Made by a program: the position numbers and the translations under genes
Origin: Clostridiales bacterium COT073_COT-073
Lineage (GTDB): Bacteria; Bacillota; Clostridia; Lachnospirales; Vallitaleaceae
Length of the DNA: 64,000 bases
Reading direction: 5' to 3'
Assembly (NCBI GenBank): GCA_003858485.1
Contig: RQYD01000010.1
Coordinates: 19,020 to 83,019 of the forward strand
Shown here: piece after piece, positions 1 through 6,796 of the stretch
Layout of the letters: every line of letters starts with the position of its first letter
Numbering within the stretch: the first letter of the stretch is position 1
Notes under the pieces: model-generated
Seen by the model: the letters and a program-made list of their open reading frames with translations, nothing else
What the model was told of the DNA's origin: nothing
Databases searched by the model: none

Positions 1-1722
1 TTAAGAGCTTGTACCGAAGGAGATAAACTTTGGGTTCTAAGCCTGAAATATATGCAGGAGCATGATCATGAAAATAAAGCCTTTCAGCAAACAGTAGAAA
101 TGGCGGCATTGGTGATTTGTCTTTGGGTTTGCCGGTCTGTGATTTGGGAATCTTATACCCGGCAGGAGAAAGATGTGATCGCAGCTTTTATTTCGGAGTA
201 CGCTCATGGCAATACCATTCCTCATAATTGGCGGTTTTTTAATATGTTGGGCTTAGCCTTTCTGCATATGGAGGGATATCCGATTGATAAGGAGATTATG
301 CGTGATCATGCTGCCAGCCTGTTAAGCCTATATGTTGGGGATGGCTGGTATCGTGATGGACATGCCTTTGATTATTATTCCTGTTGGGCCTTTAATCTTT
401 ATGCACCGATTTGGAATGTTTGGTATGGTTATCAGGAAGAACCATATTTAGCAGCCCGTTTTGAGGAAAACAGCCGTTTGCTGATGAAAACTTATGGTGA
501 TTTTTTTGATAAAGATGGTTTTACCAATATGTGGGGACGGAGTGGAATTTACCGAAATGGTGCAACTTCCGCTTTTATCGGCCATTTGTTTTTGAATGGT
601 AGCGCTCAGTCTGTGAATTATGGATGGGCCAGAAGAATTGCTTCCGGTTCCCTGCTGCAATTTTTAGGAAGGGATGATCTTTGGTATCAGGGGATACCGG
701 TGCTTGGTTTTTATCGGCCATTTGCGCCAATGATTCAGGATTATTCTTGTGCAGAGTCACCGTTGTGGATGGCCAAGGCTTTTTTATGTCTGTATTTTCC
801 GGAAGATCATCCGTTTTGGACAGAAACGGAAAATAATGGCAGCTGGGAACAACTAATGCCCGGTCAGAATAAAGTTACGACTTTAAACGGACCGGCTCTT
901 TCTTATATTAATCATCAGGCGAATGGCATAACGGAACTAAGGACCGGCAAAGTTTTAAAAGCAGCAACAGATGAACGGGGGATGTGGAATTATGCCAAAT
1001 TGGTATATAATACCAAATTTCCCTGGGAGGCCAAACCAGTTCCGGAGGTTGAATCACAGCAATATGTTTTATATGATGGCCAAAGCACTGAATATAAGAA
1101 AGGCAATGCATTGTTTTGGGCTGGTGAAAAAGATGAGGTTTTATATCGGCGTGCTTATTTGGGATATTCGGCGGCAGCGGAAAAATTATGGACTCCCAGT
1201 ATTGACCTGGCTGATATGGCAATGCCTTACGGAATTTTACGGATTGATCGAATTCGTTTTTTTGCCAAGCCGCTGCGTTTAACTTTAGGTGCCTATGGAT
1301 TTCCGGATAATACTACGGAAATCATTCATCAGCAAAAAAGTAGAGCGAAAGCTATTATTTTAAAAGGATATGATCATATGGGAAAACCGAAGCAATTGGC
1401 AATGACAATTTTTGCCGGCTGGCAGGATTTGGATATTGTCGCTTCAAGCGGAACCAATGCTGATTCGGAAAAATCATTGGTGGTATATGCTCATTTAAAA
1501 AGAGAAAAACAATATGGTTATGAACCCTATGTTTTGGTTTCACAAGTGATTACCAAAGAAAGTCTGGAAGATTTCAGCGAACACGAGATTTTTCCGTTAA
1601 AAGCAATTACTTATGCCGATCCGGAGCAGTGTGGAGGCTATGGGCCGGTAGTTTTAAGTTTTCATGATGGTAGTCAAAAAGAAGTCAATTATTATGGACT
1701 GGAAGGTAATTTATCAGAATAA
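1..1722 (+). CDS. DUF2264 family protein, 5' end outside the window
   Basis: The frame is open from base 1, so the N-terminus is missing; 573 residues and the stop are visible. The sequence matches the DUF2264 family, cytosolic proteins of roughly 600-650 residues with an expected alpha-helical toroid fold like that of carbohydrate-active enzymes. No reaction is established to my knowledge. Hallmarks are NWRFFNMLGLAFL (about visible residues 76-88) and GDGWYRDGHAFDYY (about 113-126), a Trp/Tyr-rich patch typical of sugar-binding clefts. The C-terminal third is beta-rich. An ATG exists at base 52, but the family resemblance and the uninterrupted upstream frame argue that it is internal. No signal peptide can be judged. 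The gene is followed by a repeat-rich intergenic region and converges with the nitroreductase. The family assignment is fairly secure; a role in glycan metabolism is inference. Confidence 0.8.
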   Translation, partial: LRACTEGDKLWVLSLKYMQEHDHENKAFQQTVEMAALVICLWVCRSVIWESYTRQEKDVIAAFISEYAHGNTIPHNWRFFNMLGLAFLHMEGYPIDKEIMRDHAASLLSLYVGDGWYRDGHAFDYYSCWAFNLYAPIWNVWYGYQEEPYLAARFEENSRLLMKTYGDFFDKDGFTNMWGRSGIYRNGATSAFIGHLFLNGSAQSVNYGWARRIASGSLLQFLGRDDLWYQGIPVLGFYRPFAPMIQDYSCAESPLWMAKAFLCLYFPEDHPFWTETENNGSWEQLMPGQNKVTTLNGPALSYINHQANGITELRTGKVLKAATDERGMWNYAKLVYNTKFPWEAKPVPEVESQQYVLYDGQSTEYKKGNALFWAGEKDEVLYRRAYLGYSAAAEKLWTPSIDLADMAMPYGILRIDRIRFFAKPLRLTLGAYGFPDNTTEIIHQQKSRAKAIILKGYDHMGKPKQLAMTIFAGWQDLDIVASSGTNADSEKSLVVYAHLKREKQYGYEPYVLVSQVITKESLEDFSEHEIFPLKAITYADPEQCGGYGPVVLSFHDGSQKEVNYYGLEGNLSE

Positions 1723-1809
1723 GCAGGGTAAGATTGCTTTTGCAGCACATGCCATAAAAAAGACGGTTTTAAGAAATGTGGGAAAGTTTAGTTTTGAATT
1801 AAATTAGTC

Positions 1810-1922
1810 ACTCAACTTTCCCACGTTCTCTGGAACAGTCTTTTTTAGGCGCGTTAAATGGGTGATATGTGCCCGCTCTCCAGAGCGGGATAGAGCCAAA
1901 AAAGACTGTGGGAAAGTTGAGT
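1810..1922. repeat. family A intergenic inverted repeat, copy 1
   Basis: A 113-bp element bounded by a perfect 15-bp inverted repeat (ACTCAACTTTCCCAC at 1810-1824, its complement at 1908-1922). The pairing continues as AGTCTTTTTT/AAAAAAGACT after a small bulge. Inside is a hairpin, CCCGCTCT (1872-1879) pairing with AGAGCGGG (1882-1889). The flanking pentamer TAGTC occurs on both sides (1805-1809 and 1923-1927), as expected for a target-site duplication. It contains no ORF. A longer copy lies at 27134-27282. It resembles a MITE or a REP/BIME-type element. Confidence 0.85.
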
Positions 1923-1952
1923 TAGTCAGATAGGATTTACAAAATATTTTTA

Positions 1953-1992
1953 TGCCCGCTGCTGGAAAGATCTATATTTTCGGCAGCGGGCA
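1953..1992. terminator. palindrome at the convergent gene ends
   Basis: TGCCCGCTGC (1953-1962) pairs with GCAGCGGGCA (1983-1992). It lies between the convergent DUF2264 and nitroreductase genes and is probably a transcription-end hairpin, but neither strand has a long T-run, so termination is not certain. Confidence 0.45.
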
Positions 1993-2032
1993 AAATTTAT
2001 AGTGGGGTTGATATTTTTAAATGATCATAGCA

Positions 2033-2800
2033 TTATTGAGTAACGGAAGCATTGACATTCAGATCAAAACCTTGCTTTTGAATGACTTGTAACAGAGCGG
2101 CCCGTAATGGATTGGCATTTTGCAGACGCTGCACGATTTGCTGGCTGAAGGCCGGCAGGGCTTTGGACTCATCGCGTAAGTCATAATAAGTGTTCATGAC
2201 CGCATCATAGTCTTTGATAGCTTCTAAATAATTTTCCTGACACTGATAGCTATTTTCAAATACCTTTAATTTTAAGTCCATTCGTGGTTTCAGCGCTGGT
2301 TTTTCAGCCGGATAGCCAAAGCCCAGGCCAACAATCGGGAAGGTTAATTCCGGTAAGTCAAGGAGTTTGATCATTTCTTCGGCATTGTTTAAAATACTGC
2401 CCAGATAAACGGTGCCAAAATTCATAGATTCCAGGGCAGTAACCATGTTTTGGGCGGCTATGCAGCCATCAGTGAACCCTTGAAAAAAACGATCCATATC
2501 TTTTTTAGCCGGCAGATCATAGCCTTGTTCCATGGCAATTCTGGCATTACGGTAAACATCTACAATAAAGATAAACAATTCCGGCATGGTTGCCACATAA
2601 GGCTGTTTACAAATTTCAGCAATTGCCTCTTTTTTCTTTGGACAGGTAATGTGAATCATGCTGAAAGACTGAGCGGCAGTACTGCTGGCTGTTTGGTTTG
2701 CAACTTTTAATACTGTTTTAATAACTTCCGGAGAAATTGCCTGATCACGAAATTTCCGGATACTGCGATGATTTAATTGAATTTCAATAGTAGTATTCAT
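2033..2800 (-). CDS. nitroreductase family protein (NfsA/FRP-like)
   Basis: 255 residues, the usual length for the NfsA/FRP branch of FMN-dependent NAD(P)H nitroreductases, which are soluble homodimers reducing nitroaromatics, quinones or flavins. The N-terminal HRSIRKF motif (about 11-17) is the FMN-phosphate-binding start of the family. SSTAAQSFSMIHIT follows, and GTVYLGSILNN with the PIVGLGFGYP segment (about 155-165) forms the rest of the flavin site. The physiological substrate cannot be read from sequence. Start: ATG at 2800. The nearest good Shine-Dalgarno (AAGGAG, complement at 2825-2830) is 24 nt away, with a small CGGT/ACCG hairpin (2811-2821) in between that could bring it closer. 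The gene lies downstream of tRNA-Pro on the same strand, separated from it by a terminator hairpin. Confidence 0.88.
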   Translation of the reverse strand: MNTTIEIQLNHRSIRKFRDQAISPEVIKTVLKVANQTASSTAAQSFSMIHITCPKKKEAIAEICKQPYVATMPELFIFIVDVYRNARIAMEQGYDLPAKKDMDRFFQGFTDGCIAAQNMVTALESMNFGTVYLGSILNNAEEMIKLLDLPELTFPIVGLGFGYPAEKPALKPRMDLKLKVFENSYQCQENYLEAIKDYDAVMNTYYDLRDESKALPAFSQQIVQRLQNANPLRAALLQVIQKQGFDLNVNASVTQ

Positions 2801-2860
2801 TTTTTTCTTTCGGTGAAACCGATTCTCCTTTCTGATAAAGCTGGCTTAAGTCAGGGTAAG

Positions 2861-2884
2861 AAAAAGCACCGCCATTGCGGTGCC
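2861..2884 (-). terminator. terminator of tRNA-Pro
   Basis: On the minus strand GCACCGC-AATG-GCGGTGC is followed directly by TTTTTC. This is a strong intrinsic terminator right after the tRNA 3' end. Confidence 0.85.
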
Positions 2885-2886
2885 AG

Positions 2887-2960
2887 TCGGAATGACAGGA
2901 CTTGAACCTGCGGCCTCTTGACCCCCAGTCAAGCGCGCTACCAAACTGCGCCACATCCCG
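2887..2960 (-). tRNA. tRNA-Pro (anticodon GGG)
   Basis: Reading the minus strand, a complete cloverleaf of 74 nt is visible. The acceptor CGGGATG pairs with CATTCCG with one G-U. The D-arm contains the AGTTTGGTAGCGC loop. The anticodon stem CTTGA/TCAAG encloses CTGGGGG, giving anticodon GGG. The T-arm contains GGTTCAAGTCC. The discriminator base is A and CCA is not encoded. It reads Pro codons CCC/CCU. Confidence 0.97.
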
Positions 2961-3059
2961 AATTGTTTTGCCTCAAAATCAAAACCAATATTATAATAGC
3001 GGCTTTTGCCAAAAAAATCAAGTCTTTTTTAAGAAAAATATAAAACAATTGACGAATGC

Positions 3060-3088
3060 TTGACAGCAAAAGAAGGAATGGATATATT
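3060..3088 (+). promoter_or_regulatory. sigma-A promoter of the AI-2E-family permease
   Basis: TTGACA (3060-3065), 17-bp spacer, TATATT (3083-3088). It lies between the divergent tRNA and the permease gene, giving a leader of about 70 nt. Confidence 0.75.
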
Positions 3089-3163
3089 AATAAAGAAATC
3101 TTATATCTGATTTTTACGGATATCGGTGATAATCCAAAAACAGGAATGAAAAAGGAGGAAAAA

Positions 3164-4354
3164 ATGAAATTAACATCAGATGAGAAAAGAAAAATAATTG
3201 TAACTTTAATTATTATTACGGTATCCATTATTCTTTATCATATTTTTAATAATATTGGAGCATTTACTAAATCCGCCGAAAAAATATATCGTGCTTCTTT
3301 TTCACAAATTACAGCTGCCTTTTTTATTGCCTACTTGCTGAATATACCAATGCGTTATATTGAAGGCTTTTTGAATACAAAGACTAAGCTCAAAGCTGGG
3401 GCCAAAAGAGGTTTGAGCATTCTCCTGACAATTGTACTATGCTTGTTGGTATTGATTGTTCTGCTACGTTTTGCCATTCCACAGCTGACAGAAAGTGTTA
3501 ATCGTTTGAGTCAGAATATTGATGGCTATATTTCCGCTGTAAAAAACTGGCTGAATACAATTTCTCTTAATTTTGATTATCAGTTGCCTCAAGTAGTAAT
3601 AGACAAGATTACGGAAATGTTTAACAGTCTGGTCAATATGGTCAGCAGAGGGATCGGATTGATTGCTGAATCTTTATATGGTTGGATTTCCGGCACTTTA
3701 TCCTCTCTTTTTGACTTTGTTGTCAGTTTTGCTGTTTCTATTTATATGTTGGTGGAAAAAGAGCGGATCATGTTGGTTTTAAAGAAAATGCTGTATTCAG
3801 TATTTTCGGCTTCAAAAGGAGATAGGATCATTTGGTTTCTGAAGATTTTAAATAATTCTTTTTCCAATTTTTTTCGCGGACAAATAACAGAAGGTTTGAT
3901 CTTAGCGGTTTTAGCAATTGTCAGTATGACAATTTTGGGCTTTGAATTCTCAATTTTAATTGGTTCAATTGTTGGTTTAACCAATATTATTCCAATGTTT
4001 GGAGCTTTTTTGGGAGGAGCTGTTGGCTTTATTATTTTGTTGATGGTTAATCCCATTCAGGCCTTATGGTTTGCGCTTTTTGTTATTATTTTACAGCAAA
4101 TTGAAAGCAATATTATTTATCCGCGGGTAGTTGGCAATGCCATTGGCTTATCCGGTTTTTGGATTTTTGTAGCAGTGATTGTCGGGGGTGGAATTGCCGG
4201 TTTATCGGGAATTATTCTGGGCATTCCGTTATTTACTACATTGCAGGAAGTGCTGAAGGAGTTTACTGATAAGCAGTTAAAAGCCAGAGCTGCTGAGCTG
4301 CCCCAGGATCTGCGATTGGAAATCAATAAACCGGAGCAACCATCAAAGGAATGA
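3164..4354 (+). CDS. AI-2E family transporter (YtvI/PerM-like permease)
   Basis: 396 residues with this start. The frame extends upstream to 3056, but the ATG at 3164 has AAAGGAGG at 3151-3158. The protein has the AI-2E/UPF0118 layout: two N-terminal helices, a third after a short loop, an amphipathic region (about residues 110-170), then a C-terminal block of about five helices with the family motif FEFSILIGSIVGLTNIIPMFG (broken here to note only the conserved G-L-T-N-I-I-P core). It is an inner-membrane permease. Members have been linked to AI-2 export, sporulation (YtvI) or Na+/H+ exchange, and the substrate here is unknown. The charged C-terminal tail is short. The gene is monocistronic, driven by the promoter at 3060 and followed by a family B palindrome. 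Confidence 0.88.
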   Translation: MKLTSDEKRKIIVTLIIITVSIILYHIFNNIGAFTKSAEKIYRASFSQITAAFFIAYLLNIPMRYIEGFLNTKTKLKAGAKRGLSILLTIVLCLLVLIVLLRFAIPQLTESVNRLSQNIDGYISAVKNWLNTISLNFDYQLPQVVIDKITEMFNSLVNMVSRGIGLIAESLYGWISGTLSSLFDFVVSFAVSIYMLVEKERIMLVLKKMLYSVFSASKGDRIIWFLKILNNSFSNFFRGQITEGLILAVLAIVSMTILGFEFSILIGSIVGLTNIIPMFGAFLGGAVGFIILLMVNPIQALWFALFVIILQQIESNIIYPRVVGNAIGLSGFWIFVAVIVGGGIAGLSGIILGIPLFTTLQEVLKEFTDKQLKARAAELPQDLRLEINKPEQPSKE

Positions 4355-4383
4355 AAAAACGGTGGGAAAGCTGAGTAAATAAC

Positions 4384-4474
4384 AAAGGGACTGTTGGTTT
4401 TCAAGGATTTTAACCATCATATTATGTCAAAATTTATGACTTTGGTAAAATTCTTGTGTAACAGCAGTCCCTTT
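4384..4474. repeat. family B palindrome, copy 1 (3' end of permease gene)
   Basis: AAAGGGACTG (4384-4393) pairs with CAGTCCCTTT (4465-4474) around a 71-nt interior containing partly self-complementary AT-rich sequence. It is located between the convergent permease and phosphohexomutase genes, so it probably acts as a transcription end for both. Just upstream, GGTGGGAAAGCTGAGTAAAT (4361-4380) looks like an orphan right arm of family A. Confidence 0.6.
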
Positions 4475-4523
4475 ATCATTGGCTGAATCAGACAGGAAAT
4501 ACCTGTTTCATCAGGACAAACAA

Positions 4524-6215
4524 TTATTCAATTGCATTTAGTTCTTTCAGTACATTTTCCTTGATAATTTCAACATTTTTTTCAGCTGTTTGAGCATCAC
4601 CGGCCTTGGCATAGATATATAATTTAATCTTGGGCTCAGTACCGGATGGGCGAAGCGAATACCAGCAGCCATCATTTAAACGGAATTCCAAAACATTGGA
4701 AGCTGGAATATCTTCATAGCCGTGAAGATAATCAATCATTTTTTCAACTTTAAAGGAGCCAAGGACAACCGGGTAATTTTTGCGGTATTCTTCCATCATC
4801 CGGCCGATCCGCTCCTGACCTTCTTTGCCTTCCAGCACTAAAGAAGTTTGATTTTCCCTATAGTATCCAAATTTTTCAAATAAATTCTCCAATACTTCCA
4901 ATAGATTCAGGCCCTTGGCTTGATAGTAGGCGGCTGCCTCACACAGCAGCATTGAAGAACTGACACCATCTTTATCCCGAACGGCTTGACCGGTAGTGTA
5001 ACCAATACTTTCTTCGTAGCCGAAAATGTAGTTAAAACCACGTTCAGTCAATTCAGGGATCCGACCGCAAATATTTTTAAAGCCGGTTAAGGCATTAAAA
5101 GTGGTTACGCCATAAGTTTTACCAATGTCAGCGCCCATATCACCAGTGACAATGGATTTAACAATGGCCGGATTTTCCGGGAGCAGACCTTTTTCGCTCA
5201 TGGCTTCCAGTAAATAGCTGATTAAAATAGCACCGGTTTGGTTGCCGTTAAAAGCAACATATTCGCCCTTTTCATTTAAGACTTCAATAGCCAGGCGGTC
5301 ACAATCCGGGTCAGTGGCGATCAGCAAAGTTGCGCCAACTTCGTGGCCCAGTTTTTCAGCATACTCAAAGGCCCGTCTGTCTTCCGGATTTGGATAGTCA
5401 ATGGTGGTAAAATTCGGATCCGGATCTTTTTGCTCCGGTACAACTCTAAAGTTGGTAAAGCCGCGTTCCCGCATTACCCGCTGAACCGATTCACTGCCGG
5501 CACCATTTAATGGGGTGTAAACAATGGAAATGGATTTGTCAATTTCTGCATCTCTGACACTTAAACCCTTGACCATGGAAATATATTTGTCATCCATTTC
5601 TTTGCCTAAAATCACTAACAGTCCTTTTTCAAGAGCTTCGGCTTCATCCATGATTTTGGCTCCGGTAAAGAGCGGAGTATTTTCAATTTTAACAGTCATG
5701 GCATCGGCAATATCCTGTAATACCTGGGCACCGTCTTCCCAATATACTTTATAGCCATTATAGTTTTTAGGATTGTGAGAGGCAGTTAAAATAACACCGG
5801 AGGCAGTATTTAACTGACGAATAGTATAGGATAATTCCGGGGTTGGACGGAGGGATTCAAATAAGTAGGCTTTAATACCATTTGCAGCAAAAATCAGGGC
5901 AGCCATTTTCGAGAAACTGTCTGAAAAATGACGACAATCATAAGCAATGGCCACACCACGTTTTTTGTAATCTTCCCCTTTTTCGCAGATAAAATCAGCA
6001 ATTCCCTGAGTAACCTGAGCGACATTATATTTGTTCATCCGATTGGTACCGGCACCCAAAATGCCCCGCAGTCCGGCTGTACCAAATTCCAGGTTTTTAT
6101 AAAAACGATTTTGGATCTCTGCCGGATCATTTTCAATCGCCTTTAATTCTGCTCTGGTTTCTTCATCAATGTAGGGGCTGTTCAGCCATTCTAAATATTT
6201 TTCTTGATAATTCAT
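4524..6215 (-). CDS. phosphoglucomutase/phosphomannomutase (alpha-D-phosphohexomutase)
   Basis: 563 residues, typical of bacterial PgcA/type-2 PGM. The enzyme interconverts glucose-1-P and glucose-6-P (or the mannose analogues) through a phosphoserine. Motifs in order: active-site TASHNP (144-149, phospho-Ser146), the Mg2+ loop DPDCDR (302-307), the sugar-binding GYEES (399-403), and RPSGTEPK near the C-terminus for the phosphate. It is cytosolic. It supplies glucose-1-P/UDP-glucose for cell-envelope glycans and glycolipids, which fits the glycosyltransferase at 54 kb, though the two are not linked. Start: ATG at 6215 preceded by AAGGAGGAG. Nothing looks broken. Glucose versus mannose preference cannot be decided from sequence. 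Confidence 0.93.
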   Translation of the reverse strand: MNYQEKYLEWLNSPYIDEETRAELKAIENDPAEIQNRFYKNLEFGTAGLRGILGAGTNRMNKYNVAQVTQGIADFICEKGEDYKKRGVAIAYDCRHFSDSFSKMAALIFAANGIKAYLFESLRPTPELSYTIRQLNTASGVILTASHNPKNYNGYKVYWEDGAQVLQDIADAMTVKIENTPLFTGAKIMDEAEALEKGLLVILGKEMDDKYISMVKGLSVRDAEIDKSISIVYTPLNGAGSESVQRVMRERGFTNFRVVPEQKDPDPNFTTIDYPNPEDRRAFEYAEKLGHEVGATLLIATDPDCDRLAIEVLNEKGEYVAFNGNQTGAILISYLLEAMSEKGLLPENPAIVKSIVTGDMGADIGKTYGVTTFNALTGFKNICGRIPELTERGFNYIFGYEESIGYTTGQAVRDKDGVSSSMLLCEAAAYYQAKGLNLLEVLENLFEKFGYYRENQTSLVLEGKEGQERIGRMMEEYRKNYPVVLGSFKVEKMIDYLHGYEDIPASNVLEFRLNDGCWYSLRPSGTEPKIKLYIYAKAGDAQTAEKNVEIIKENVLKELNAIE

Positions 6216-6570
6216 CTTCTCCTCCTTATGATTAAAACTTTATAACTTGCTTTTTGTCCAGGGACTTAATTGTCATGAATGATAATAAAAATTACCATAA
6301 TTGCAGTATATAACAGCTTAATTATACACGAGACAAGGGCTGGTGTCAAACCTGGTTAAGCCATAGTGTTCAACTATTAGTCCTATCTTTTCGCCGGATA
6401 TCCCAAAATAACGGAACATATCATTGGGAGTTTGTGAAAAAGCAAAATGCATAAAAAGGCATAGATTTTTTAAATCTGGTTGTTTAAAATGCCTTGTATA
6501 TTGACTCTAAATTCATTTTAAATAAAATTATAGACAAAGAAAAAGTAAAAGAATTAAGAAAAAACACAAA

Positions 6571-6588
6571 TAGTTAAATTAATAACAA
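6571..6588. promoter_or_regulatory. Rex-like operator 1 of adhE
   Basis: TAGTTAAATTAATAACAA matches 12 of 14 fixed positions of the clostridial Rex consensus TTGTTAA-N4-TTAACAA. It ends 5 bp before the -35 box. AT-rich context raises the chance of a fortuitous match. Confidence 0.55.
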
Positions 6589-6593
6589 ATATG

Positions 6594-6622
6594 TTGATTA
6601 ATCTTTATATATATGTTAATAT
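6594..6622 (+). promoter_or_regulatory. adhE promoter
   Basis: TTGATT (6594-6599), 17-bp spacer, TAATAT (6617-6622). It is the best sigma-A match in an AT-rich region and predicts a long untranslated leader. Confidence 0.5.
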
Positions 6623-6731
6623 ATTATCATAAAAAGAAAGAGAAAAGAAATTGGATAAATCTTCAATATATATTATTTATAGGAGAAATAGACAATGGGA
6701 ACTTAAAAGCCACCAATTGATTTTCAAATTC

Positions 6732-6749
6732 TGGTTAAAAAATTAACCA
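6732..6749. promoter_or_regulatory. Rex-like operator 2 of adhE
   Basis: TGGTTAAAAAATTAACCA has perfect 7-bp arms around AAAA and matches 12 of 14 fixed positions of TTGTTAA-N4-TTAACAA. It lies within the leader. Confidence 0.6.
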
Positions 6750-6765
6750 AAATATTTGGTTTGTA

Positions 6766-6783
6766 AAGTTAATAATTTAACAT
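6766..6783. promoter_or_regulatory. Rex-like operator 3 of adhE
   Basis: AAGTTAATAATTTAACAT contains the core GTTAA-N4-TTAAC and matches 11 of 14 fixed consensus positions. It ends just before the GGGAGG ribosome-binding site of adhE. Confidence 0.55.
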
Positions 6784-6796
6784 TCGGGAGGTTTTT

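Larger units (their letters stand above)
6216..6796. other. 581-bp divergent regulatory region before adhE
   Basis: Very AT-rich. It carries the adhE promoter and three Rex-like palindromes listed separately, plus a roughly 170-nt adhE leader. A three-codon ATG frame with an upstream AGGAG (6681-6706) is too short to call. No RNA gene was recognised. Confidence 0.6.

Noticed and set aside
6681..6706. AGGAG followed by ATG-GGA-ACT-TAA in the adhE leader
   Set aside because: Three codons only; no reason to call a leader peptide without ribosome data.
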